Shown here: piece by piece, positions 1 to 5,838 of the stretch
How positions within the stretch are numbered: the stretch's first letter is position 1
Layout: each line of letters starts with the position of its first letter
Origin: Clostridiales bacterium
GTDB lineage: Bacteria > Bacillota > Clostridia > Christensenellales > Aristaeellaceae
Direction: 5' to 3'
DNA: 6,709 bases
NCBI GenBank assembly: GCA_012514225.1
Contig: JAAZAQ010000116.1
Coordinates: forward strand, 1 to 6,709
Program-made: the position numbers and the translations under genes
Notes under the pieces: generated by a model
Database searches by the model: none
Seen by the model: the letters and a program-made list of their open reading frames with translations, nothing else
Told to the model about the DNA's origin: nothing

Positions 1-25
1 AGCCCGGGGCTCAATACCCCGGGCT
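1..25 (-). terminator. Perfect hairpin, probable terminator of the minus-strand transglutaminase gene
   Basis: Positions 1-9 (AGCCCGGGG) are the exact reverse complement of 17-25, giving a 9-bp GC-rich stem with a 7-base loop. It lies about 75 bases past the stop codon of the minus-strand gene, where an intrinsic terminator would be expected. The T-run needed for minus-strand termination would fall to the left of position 1, outside the window, so it cannot be confirmed. On the plus strand no T-run follows the stem. It could also serve a converging gene to the left. Confidence 0.55.
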
Positions 26-98
26 GTCGCCGTTTGAAGAGATTGCGATGGGCGCCGTATCCTTTCGAAGCGTTTGCGATTGAGTTTGGTATCCGGCC

Positions 99-1445
99 TT
101 ACGGGCCATATTCCAGCGTGATTTCGGCGGCGTAGGGCGTGTAGGAGTACCGGTAGGAGACGATGGCGTAGTCCCCGGCGCGCTCCGACAGCCAGTCCCC
201 CAGAAACCGCCCCATGTCAAAGCCCGGCTCCGTCCCGGTATACTGAACCTTCACCTGCGGCGATTTGGATGAAAGCAGGCCGTCCACCGCCCGCGCGAAG
301 CCCGCCTCGTCCGCGAAGGGCAGGTAGCCCTCGCTCGGGGCGTAAGTAATCGTCAGCTCCCCGGAATAGTCGAAGCCGGACAGTTGGTAGGCGCTGACGA
401 AGTGCCGGCTGCCGTTTTCCTTCATCCACTGTGCCGCGGCGCCCATTGCGTCGAAGAAGCGGTCCGGGCCGTGGTAGGCGTACAGGATTTCGCTTTCCTT
501 TTGCCGGAGGGCGTCTTCCAGCTGGGCGCCCAGCCCCGCCTCGTCCGAAAACGGGCGGGCGCCGTTGTTGAGCAGGTAGTTGAAGCGCAGGGTGTCCGCC
601 GGGGGCGGGACGAGGTTGCCGTAGCTCCAGTCATGGTCGCGGGAAAGCAGGCCGGTGGTGAGGCCGAAATAGTCGTAGCCCTCCTCCCCGCCCACCGGGT
701 CGTCCCAGGTCACGTCCACCCAGGCCCATTCGCCGTCCATCCGCACCAGGTTCCAGGCGTGGGACACGCCGCGGCTGGAGCCGGTGACGTACAGGCTCTC
801 CAGGCCGATTTCCCGGAGCAGAATCTGGTAGGCCAGGGCGTAGCTCTCACAGACGCCGGTTCCGCGCAGCAGCACGCCCTCCGGACTGTGCTCGGTGTAC
901 GATTCGTCATATTCGGCGCCTTGGGTCAGGGCGTCGTGCATCCATAGCGCCTTTTCATAGTCCGTCCGGAGGTTTTCCGCCTGCATGGCCCGTGCGATTT
1001 GCCGCACCCGCCCGGGCAGGGTCCCCGGGTTGTCCTCGTCCTCCCTGCCATAGCAGTAAAAAGGCTCGCTTTCAAGCTTCAGCGTGCGGTGCTCCTCGTC
1101 AAACACATGGGCCTGCAGGAAATACTGCCCCCTGTCCTCCGGGGTGAAGGAAAAGGCGTTGGAAGGGGACGCCTCCTGCCGCCCGACGCCCACAAAATGA
1201 CCCGTCTGTTCGCGGTCCGGGGTGTAAAAGAGGATGAACTCGAAGCGCAGCCCGCCGGCGTCCGGAACCGCGACCTCCGCCCTGACCCGTTCCCCGGCGA
1301 CGAAATAGGCGGCGCTGGTTTTCAAGTAGGCGTATTCCAGTTCCCGGACGCTCTGCCCCTGCGCCTGCCCGGGCAATAGCGCCAGCAGCAGCAAGGCAGC
1401 CAGCAGGGCAAGCCGGGCGCGTCGCGAACGGTCGCATATTGACAT
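99..1445 (-). CDS. Exported transglutaminase-like domain protein with C-terminal tandem repeats
   Basis: This encodes a 448-residue protein of the transglutaminase-like (papain-fold) superfamily, probably exported. Seen: a positively charged N-terminus (RSRRAR) and a leucine/alanine-rich hydrophobic stretch (residues 11-24), then a likely signal peptidase I site near AQG/Q at about residue 30. A beta-rich region follows at about 32-133. The transglutaminase core at about 140-265 has Cys199 in GVCESYA, His229 in SHAWN and Asp244 in WVDVTWDDP, so the triad is complete. Two related modules of 73 residues close the protein (298-370 and 376-448). The ATG at 1445 was chosen because AGGAGG (1460-1455) stands 9 bases upstream and the signal peptide then lies at the N-terminus. 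The same frame stays open to an upstream ATG at 1565, but that start would lie upstream of the promoter called here. Family members include protein-crosslinking enzymes and cysteine proteases acting on cell-wall or surface proteins, so the actual reaction is unknown. It is transcribed divergently from the ABC operon. Confidence 0.9.
   Translation of the reverse strand: MSICDRSRRARLALLAALLLLALLPGQAQGQSVRELEYAYLKTSAAYFVAGERVRAEVAVPDAGGLRFEFILFYTPDREQTGHFVGVGRQEASPSNAFSFTPEDRGQYFLQAHVFDEEHRTLKLESEPFYCYGREDEDNPGTLPGRVRQIARAMQAENLRTDYEKALWMHDALTQGAEYDESYTEHSPEGVLLRGTGVCESYALAYQILLREIGLESLYVTGSSRGVSHAWNLVRMDGEWAWVDVTWDDPVGGEEGYDYFGLTTGLLSRDHDWSYGNLVPPPADTLRFNYLLNNGARPFSDEAGLGAQLEDALRQKESEILYAYHGPDRFFDAMGAAAQWMKENGSRHFVSAYQLSGFDYSGELTITYAPSEGYLPFADEAGFARAVDGLLSSKSPQVKVQYTGTEPGFDMGRFLGDWLSERAGDYAIVSYRYSYTPYAAEITLEYGP
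102..320 (-). repeat. Second copy of the 73-residue internal protein repeat
   Basis: This codes for residues 376-448 of the transglutaminase-like protein. It begins PFADEAG and ends EYGP. It aligns without gaps to residues 298-370 of the same protein, with about 21 of 73 positions identical by hand count. Shared landmarks are the opening PF-DEAG, a Tyr-x-Gly, a Phe-Asp pair, a Trp, and an alternating hydrophobic C-terminal strand ending in Tyr-x-Pro. Confidence 0.8.
336..554 (-). repeat. First copy of the 73-residue internal protein repeat
   Basis: This codes for residues 298-370. It begins PFSDEAG and ends TYAP, and matches the second copy at a constant offset of 78 residues. The pattern looks like a helix (DEAG to LEDAL), strand, helix (FDAMGAAAQWM), then two strands, so each copy may be a small alpha/beta domain. 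Its function is unknown. Binding to cell wall or to a partner protein is a guess. Confidence 0.8.
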
Positions 1446-1496
1446 CCCGCGGCCCCTCCTTCCCTTCTGTTTGAACCTGTGTGCGATTGTCTGCGT

Positions 1497-1525
1497 ATGG
1501 TAGCAAATGGCGTTTTGGGGGTCAA
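1497..1525 (-). promoter_or_regulatory. Promoter for the transglutaminase-like gene
   Basis: Read on the minus strand, TTGACC (1525-1520) is followed after exactly 17 bases by TACCAT (1502-1497). These are good matches to the -35 and -10 boxes. Transcription would begin near 1490, giving a leader of about 45 bases with AGGAGG at 1460-1455. The call rests on consensus matching only. Confidence 0.6.
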
Positions 1526-1541
1526 GGGGACGGCCGCGCGT

Positions 1542-1570
1542 TTGACAGCAGGCCGGGCCGGGCATATACT
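1542..1570 (+). promoter_or_regulatory. Promoter for the ABC importer operon
   Basis: TTGACA (1542-1547) is separated by 17 bases from TATACT (1565-1570), a near-perfect housekeeping promoter. Transcription would start near 1577, leaving a leader of about 56 bases with AGGAGG at 1619-1624. The spacer is very GC-rich and contains a repeated GCCGG. No recognisable Fur- or DtxR-like operator was seen. The -35 box lies only 16 bp from the -35 box of the divergent promoter, so one regulator bound between them could affect both. Confidence 0.8.
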
Positions 1571-1632
1571 TTCATCAGCCCGCGATGGATGGCGGAACGG
1601 CAAAACTGCATAAACAACAGGAGGAAACCCGC

Positions 1633-2619
1633 ATGAAAAAACTCGGAGCCCTGCTTCTGACCCTGCTGATGGTGTTCACGGCCTCCGCCGCGTTCGCGGC
1701 GGGCTCTCTGGTGGTGTACTCCCCGCATGACGCGGACCCGCTGCAGGCCGGGCTGGCCCTCTTCCAGGCGGCCTATCCGGACATCAAGGTGGAATACATC
1801 GCCGCCGGTACGGGCGAACTGCTCCAGCGCGTCGCTGCCGAAAGCGAAAACCCCCTGGCCGACGTCCTCTGGGGCGGCGGCGCCGACTCCCTGGCGGCGT
1901 TCAAGCCCTACTTCCAGCCTTACGTCAGCGCCAACGACGCGGTCATCGGCGAGAACTTCAAGGACGCGGAGGACCTGTGGATCGGCGAGTCCCCGCTGCC
2001 GATGGTGCTCTTCTACAACAAGACGATGGTGACTGACGAGGAGGCCCCCAAGACCTGGGAAGACCTGCTCAACCCGAAGTGGAAGGGGAAAATCGCCTAC
2101 GCCTCCCCGGCCAAGTCCGGCTCGGCCTACACCCAGCTGTGCACGATGATCTTGGCCGCGGGCGGCCCGGAGGGCGGCGGCTGGGACTTCGTCGAGAAGT
2201 TCTACCAGAACCTGGACGGCAAGCTGCAGGACAGCTCCGGCAACTGCCACAAGCTGGTGGCCTCCGGCGAGTACGCGATCGGCGTGACCATCGAGAAGTC
2301 CGCCGTGCTCTACGCCGACAACCCGGACGTGGCCTTCGTGTACCCGGCGCAGGACAGCGCGGTGCCCGACGGCGTCGCCATCATCAAGGACTGCCCCAAC
2401 CTCGACAACGCCAAGCTGTTCGTCGACTTCGTGACCGGCCTGGAGTGCCAGAAGGCGCAGAACGTCGACTGGAAGCGCCGCCCGGTGCGCAGCGACCTGG
2501 AGCCGCAGGGCCTGGTGCAACTCGCGGACATCGACCTGCTGGACTACGACTTCGACTGGGCCGCCACCCAGAAGGAAGCCATCATCGAGAAGTGGCAGGA
2601 AATCATCGTCAACAACTGA
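1633..2619 (+). CDS. ABC importer solute-binding protein, ferric/AfuA-like family
   Basis: This is a 328-residue extracellular solute-binding protein that captures the ligand and delivers it to the permease. Seen: a signal peptide (MKK, hydrophobic 5-17, AFA/AG cleavage at about residue 23) with no lipobox cysteine, then a mature protein opening with the LVVYSPHD strand. Family-typical segments follow: ADVLWGGGADS (76-86), LFYNKTMV (126-133), TWEDLLNPKWKGKIAYASPAKSGSAY (141-166), GNCHKLVASGEYAIGV (203-218), and VYPAQDSAVPDGVAIIKDCPN (236-256). The AGGAGG at 1619-1624 stands 8 bases before the ATG. An in-frame ATG at 1585 lacks such a site and would bury the signal peptide. Homologues are usually labelled Fe3+-binding, but the adjacent tyrosine pair of FbpA-type proteins is not present in the expected region. 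AfuA-like relatives bind sugar phosphates, and other relatives bind aminoethylphosphonate, so the ligand is unassigned. Four cysteines (170, 205, 254, 272) could form disulfides after export. It is the first gene of the operon. Confidence 0.92.
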   Translation: MKKLGALLLTLLMVFTASAAFAAGSLVVYSPHDADPLQAGLALFQAAYPDIKVEYIAAGTGELLQRVAAESENPLADVLWGGGADSLAAFKPYFQPYVSANDAVIGENFKDAEDLWIGESPLPMVLFYNKTMVTDEEAPKTWEDLLNPKWKGKIAYASPAKSGSAYTQLCTMILAAGGPEGGGWDFVEKFYQNLDGKLQDSSGNCHKLVASGEYAIGVTIEKSAVLYADNPDVAFVYPAQDSAVPDGVAIIKDCPNLDNAKLFVDFVTGLECQKAQNVDWKRRPVRSDLEPQGLVQLADIDLLDYDFDWAATQKEAIIEKWQEIIVNN

Positions 2620-2634
2620 TTCCAAACCTTGGGC

Positions 2635-2671
2635 GGGGGGAGCCGGGCGCGCGCCCGCTCCCCCTCCTTTT
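2635..2671 (+). promoter_or_regulatory. Intercistronic hairpin between binding-protein and ATPase genes
   Basis: GGGGGAGC (2636-2643) pairs perfectly with GCTCCCCC (2657-2664). Above a single bulged C, a further four pairs (2645-2648 with 2653-2656) close a four-base loop. TCCTTTT follows at 2665-2671, a short pyrimidine/T run. The stem ends about 12 bases before the AAGGAG (2677-2682) of the ATPase gene. Hairpins at this place in importer operons commonly protect the upstream message or partly terminate transcription, so that binding protein is made in excess over membrane parts. That role here is inference. Confidence 0.65.
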
Positions 2672-2688
2672 CCCGGAAGGAGACGGCC

Positions 2689-3762
2689 ATGGAATCCCAC
2701 GACGTCATTATCAAGGACGCGGTCAAAGCCTACGGTGACTTCAAGGCGGTGGCGGGCATCTCGCTGGACATCCGCAAGGGGGAGTTCTTCACCCTCCTGG
2801 GCCCCTCCGGCTGCGGCAAGACGACGCTGCTGAGGATGATCGCGGGCTTCAACACCATCGACGAGGGCACCATCTCCTTTGGCGGGCGGGTCATCAACGG
2901 CGTGCCCGCCCACAAGCGCGGCATCGGCATGGTGTTCCAGAACTACGCGATTTTCCCGCACCTGACGGTGGCGGAAAACGTGGCCTACGGCTTAAAGGCC
3001 CGCAAGGTGCCCGCCCGGGACATCGCCCCCCGGGTCCGGACGGCGCTTGAGATGGTGCAGATTGACCCGCTGGCCGGCCGTCGGCCCAACGAGCTCTCCG
3101 GCGGCCAGCAGCAGCGCGTCGCCCTCGCGCGGGCCTTCGTCATCGAGCCCAGCGTGCTGCTGATGGACGAGCCGCTGTCCAACCTGGACGCCAAGCTGCG
3201 CGTGCAGATGCGCACCACCATCAAGAAGCTGCAGCGGAAGCTGGGCATCACGACCGTCTACGTCACCCACGACCAGGAAGAGGCGCTGTCCATCTCCGAC
3301 CGCATCGCGGTGATGAAGGACGGGCGCATCATGCAGGTGGGCGAGCCGACGCAGATTTACAAGAAGCCGGAAAACGCCTTCGTCGCCGGCTTCATCGGGG
3401 TGTCCAACTTCCTGGACTGCCAGGTCGATGGGCAGGACCCGGGGAACGCAACCCTGCTCATCGGGGATTTCCGGCTTCAGGGCGTCCGGCTCAACCGGCC
3501 GTATGCCGGCCCGGGGAAAATCGCCGCGCGGCCGGAGCACCTGTCCATGGGGGCGGAGGGCATCCCGGGGCGCATCGAGCTGTCCACCTTCCTGGGGGAC
3601 TTCATCGAGTACGAAATCCTGCTGGAGAACGGGCAGACCCTCCAGTTGAACGAGTACACCAAGGACGCGCTGACCGTGAAGAAAGACGGGACGCCCGTGA
3701 AGGTGCTGCCGGACGCGGACGCCGTCATCGTGTACGGCGAGGGGGGGGAGGCGCTCACATGA
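2689..3762 (+). CDS. ABC importer ATPase subunit, ferric/spermidine-type with TOBE domain
   Basis: This is a 357-residue cytoplasmic ATPase that dimerises on the permease and hydrolyses ATP to drive uptake. All motifs are intact: Walker A GPSGCGKT (38-45), Q-loop Gln84 in MVFQNYAIFPH, signature LSGGQQQR (136-143), Walker B LLMDEP (157-162), D-loop SNLDA (164-168), and switch histidine His194 in YVTHDQEEAL. The segment from about 240 to the end, including IAARPEHL (278-285), fits the TOBE domain of the FbpC/PotA/MalK group, and the length is usual for that group. The ATG at 2689 was chosen because AAGGAG at 2677-2682 precedes it by 6 bases. An in-frame ATG at 2629 would start inside the intercistronic hairpin region and add an unrelated arginine-rich leader. 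The last bases overlap the permease start (ATGA). A run of eight G (3741-3748) lies six codons before the stop. Confidence 0.95.
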   Translation: MESHDVIIKDAVKAYGDFKAVAGISLDIRKGEFFTLLGPSGCGKTTLLRMIAGFNTIDEGTISFGGRVINGVPAHKRGIGMVFQNYAIFPHLTVAENVAYGLKARKVPARDIAPRVRTALEMVQIDPLAGRRPNELSGGQQQRVALARAFVIEPSVLLMDEPLSNLDAKLRVQMRTTIKKLQRKLGITTVYVTHDQEEALSISDRIAVMKDGRIMQVGEPTQIYKKPENAFVAGFIGVSNFLDCQVDGQDPGNATLLIGDFRLQGVRLNRPYAGPGKIAARPEHLSMGAEGIPGRIELSTFLGDFIEYEILLENGQTLQLNEYTKDALTVKKDGTPVKVLPDADAVIVYGEGGEALT

Positions 3763-5426
3763 TGAAGTTCCCCGCCCTGAAGAAGCCGAAGCTCGACTTC
3801 TGGTTTTTCGTCAAGGTCGCCGTCATCCTGGCGATGCTGTTCTTCCTGGTGTACCCCTTCTCCACCCTCATCACCCGCAGCTTCTTTTCCAAGAAGGCGG
3901 ACGGGGCGACGCTGGAGAACTACGCCACCTTCTTCAGCAAGAAATACTACCTCGACGCGCTGAAGAACACGCTGTATATCACCTTCGCCTCCTCCATCAC
4001 CTGCCTGCTGGTCGGCGCGCCCATGGCCTACCTGATGACGCGCTACAACGTCTTCGGCAAGCGGGTCATCTACGTGTGCATCATCCTGGCGCTGATGTCC
4101 CCGCCCTTCATCGGCGCCTATTCCTGGATTCTGCTGTTCGGCCGCGCGGGGTTCGTGACGCGGCTGTTCGCGGGGATGGGCATCACGACGCCGACCATCT
4201 ACGGCCCGGGGGGCATCATCCTGGTGTTCACCCTGCACTTGTTCCCCTACGTCTACCTCTATGTTTCCGGCGCCCTCACCAGCATCGACAGCTCCCTGGA
4301 GGAGGCGGGGGAGAACCTGGGCTCCTCCAAGCTCCGGCGGCTGTTCACGGTCACGCTGCCGGTGGTGATGCCCTCCGTCCTAGCCGGCGCGGTGATGGTG
4401 TTCATGACCTCCCTGGCCGACTTCGGCACGCCCATGCTGCTGGGCGAGGGCAAGACGCGCGTGCTGCCGGTCCTGGTGTACGACGCCTACATGAGCGAAA
4501 TCGGCGGCAACGCCAACATGGCCAGCACCCTGTCGGTCATCGTGGTGGCCTGCTCGCTCAGCGTCCTGCTGCTCCAGAAATTCTACGTGGCGCGGCGCAA
4601 CTACGCGATGACCTCCCTGCGCCCGCCCAAGGTGGTGGAGCTGCACGGGTGGAAGCGCTTCCTGGTCACCCTGCCCGTCGCCCTGGTGGCCTTCCTGGGC
4701 CTGCTGCCGCAGCTGACGGTGGTGGTTTCCTCCTTCATCCGCACGGACTTCACCGGCTTCATCGGCGGGTTCACGCTGGAAAACTACGAGAAAATCCTCA
4801 GCCGCCTGGCGACCAACATCACCAACACCTACTACTTTTCCGCCATCGCCATCATTTTCATCGTCATCTTCGGCATGCTGATTTCCTACATCCTCGTGCG
4901 CAGGCGCGGCAAGGTGGCCAGCGCCATGGACCTGCTGGTCATGTTCCCCTACGTCATCCCGGGCTCGGTACTGGGCGTGTGCCTCATCGTGGCCTTCAAC
5001 CGCCAGCCCGTCATCCTGACGGGGACGGCAGCCATCATGATCATCTCCTACGTCGTGCGCAAGCTGCCCTACACCGTGCGCTCCGGCAGCGCCTTCCTCT
5101 ACCAGATGGACGCCTCGGTGGAGGAGGCCTCCATCTCCCTGGGGGTCTCCCCGATGAAGACCTTCTTCACCGTCGTCGCCCGGCTGATGCTGCCGGGCAT
5201 CCTGTCCGGCGCCATCCTCAGCTGGATTACCTGCATCAACGAGCTGAGCTCCTCCATCATGCTCTACAGCGGCAAGACCTCCACCATCTCCGTGGCCATC
5301 TACCAGGAAGTCATGCGCATGAGCGACGGCACCGCCGCCGCCCTGGCCGCCATCCTCACCCTGACCACCGTCGTCTCCCTGATGATTTTCCTGCGCTTCA
5401 GCAAGGGGCGGGTGTCGGTGATATAA
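3759..5426 (+). CDS. ABC importer fused double permease, FbpB/AfuB-like
   Basis: This is a 555-residue inner-membrane permease forming the whole translocation path in one chain. It consists of two binding-protein-dependent permease halves in tandem, about 1-280 and 295-555, with around six hydrophobic helices each (for example 17-35, 104-122, 150-172, 205-222, 257-273, then 302-325, 360-380, 395-413, 527-545). Each half has the cytoplasmic EAA loop that docks on the ATPase: EEAGENLG then LP at 181-201, and EEASISLG then LP at 455-479. The size matches FbpB-type fused permeases. The start at 3759 overlaps the ATPase stop as ATGATGA. GGAGG at 3747-3751 is 7 bases from the first ATG and 10 from the second (3762), so the first is preferred. 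The overlap implies translational coupling. Homologues are named for ferric iron, phosphonate or sugar-phosphate uptake, and the permease alone does not settle the substrate. Confidence 0.94.
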   Translation: MMKFPALKKPKLDFWFFVKVAVILAMLFFLVYPFSTLITRSFFSKKADGATLENYATFFSKKYYLDALKNTLYITFASSITCLLVGAPMAYLMTRYNVFGKRVIYVCIILALMSPPFIGAYSWILLFGRAGFVTRLFAGMGITTPTIYGPGGIILVFTLHLFPYVYLYVSGALTSIDSSLEEAGENLGSSKLRRLFTVTLPVVMPSVLAGAVMVFMTSLADFGTPMLLGEGKTRVLPVLVYDAYMSEIGGNANMASTLSVIVVACSLSVLLLQKFYVARRNYAMTSLRPPKVVELHGWKRFLVTLPVALVAFLGLLPQLTVVVSSFIRTDFTGFIGGFTLENYEKILSRLATNITNTYYFSAIAIIFIVIFGMLISYILVRRRGKVASAMDLLVMFPYVIPGSVLGVCLIVAFNRQPVILTGTAAIMIISYVVRKLPYTVRSGSAFLYQMDASVEEASISLGVSPMKTFFTVVARLMLPGILSGAILSWITCINELSSSIMLYSGKTSTISVAIYQEVMRMSDGTAAALAAILTLTTVVSLMIFLRFSKGRVSVI

Positions 5427-5450
5427 GCGGACGGTATCCGCCCGCCGCGC

Positions 5451-5486
5451 ACAGGCCCCGGCTTTCGCCGGGGCCTGTTTGATTTG
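5451..5486 (+). terminator. Intrinsic terminator of the ABC importer operon
   Basis: ACAGGCCCCGGC (5451-5462) and GCCGGGGCCTGT (5467-5478) form a perfect 12-bp stem closed by a TTTC tetraloop. TT, G and ATTT follow, an interrupted T-rich tail. It begins 24 bases after the permease stop. A weaker 5-bp hairpin (5427-5431 with 5437-5441) stands just before it. Confidence 0.88.
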
Positions 5487-5508
5487 CGCGCAGGGGCTTT
5501 TGTTGTGC

Positions 5509-5536
5509 TTGACATCAGATTCGAATGGTGTAAAAT
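5509..5536 (+). promoter_or_regulatory. Promoter of the UroD-family methyltransferase-like gene
   Basis: TTGACA (5509-5514) is followed after 16 bases by TAAAAT (5531-5536), set in an AT-rich patch that contrasts with the surrounding GC-rich DNA. The expected start point is near 5543. It lies just after the operon terminator and so begins a separate transcription unit. Confidence 0.75.
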
Positions 5537-5640
5537 TATTATGGAAAGAAGGATGAGGGGCTGTCTTCGACCCCGCTTTTGGTTTTCAAATATGGCCGTC
5601 TATATTGAGTAATCAGGGTTTCCCGCTTTTTCAAGCACCG

Positions 5641-5683
5641 CAAATCTCCGCGCAACAGGGAACGAATTCGGACAAATCTCCGC
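5641..5683 (+). repeat. Pair of 11-bp direct repeats in the leader
   Basis: CAAATCTCCGC occurs exactly at 5641-5651 and again at 5673-5683. The copies begin 32 bp apart, close to three turns of DNA. They lie about 100 and 130 bases past the expected transcription start. They could be a regulator's paired binding sites or part of an RNA fold. Confidence 0.7.
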
Positions 5684-5800
5684 CGTTTGACTGGAAAAAG
5701 CCGAAAGCCCGTTGTTGCGCATCGAAAAGCCGGGGCGGGCACCCGGCGGCTCCGCGCGGAACCCGCTGCCCTGTCAGAGAGCAGCCGGTTCCGTCATCCT

Positions 5801-5822
5801 GGTTCCCGGGCGCCCAGGAACC
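5801..5822. promoter_or_regulatory. 22-bp imperfect palindrome just before the ribosome binding site
   Basis: The outer arms GGTTCC (5801-5806) and GGAACC (5817-5822) are exact inverse complements, and ten of eleven position pairs match across the whole 22 bp (only 5807/5816 fails). It ends 4 bases before GGGGAGG (5827-5833). It may be an operator, or in RNA a hairpin influencing ribosome access. Neither role is proven. Confidence 0.5.
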
Positions 5823-5838
5823 CTTTGGGGAGGCTTCC

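Larger units (their letters stand above)
5543..5838 (+). other. Long untranslated leader upstream of the methyltransferase-like gene
   Basis: About 295 bases separate the likely transcription start from the ATG at 5839. No convincing gene is present. Seen from left to right: a small GGGG/CCCC hairpin (5557-5560 with 5571-5574) followed by CTTTTGGTTTT, two copies of an 11-bp repeat, a 6-bp stem GCCGGG/CCCGGC (5729-5734 with 5742-5747), the palindrome TCCGCGCGGA (5751-5760), a GCTGC/GCAGC stem (5765-5769 with 5781-5785), and a 22-bp palindrome. The amount of structure suggests RNA-level control, but no known riboswitch class could be recognised with confidence. Confidence 0.5.

Noticed and set aside
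1446..1565. A 40-residue N-terminal extension of the transglutaminase-like protein from an ATG at 1565
   Set aside because: It would place the signal peptide internally, covers the divergent promoter region, and lacks the AGGAGG that precedes the ATG at 1445.
1522..2961. Long antisense open frame across the binding-protein and ATPase genes
   Set aside because: It is opposite well-supported genes in GC-rich DNA, where such frames arise from codon bias. Its composition (many Val, His, Gly, Arg) matches no protein family I recognise.
4076..5482. A 468-codon plus-strand open frame inside the permease gene
   Set aside because: It is out of frame with the clear double permease, rich in His, Pro, Arg and Gly, and has no domains. 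It is a shadow frame.
5541..5612. A 23-codon leader peptide starting at ATG 5541
   Set aside because: The ATG coincides with the expected transcription start and has no ribosome binding site. The peptide has no run of one regulatory amino acid.
5539..5742. A 67-codon minus-strand open frame in the leader region
   Set aside because: It starts with GTG and has no visible ribosome binding site or recognised domain. It would run antisense through the promoter and leader.
5657..5787. Cobalamin riboswitch suggested by GGGAA near 5658 and TGTCAGAGAGCAGCC at 5772-5786, loosely like the B12 box
   Set aside because: The box departs from the conserved sequence at several positions, and the central conserved blocks could not be found in order. 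It needs an Rfam covariance search before any claim.
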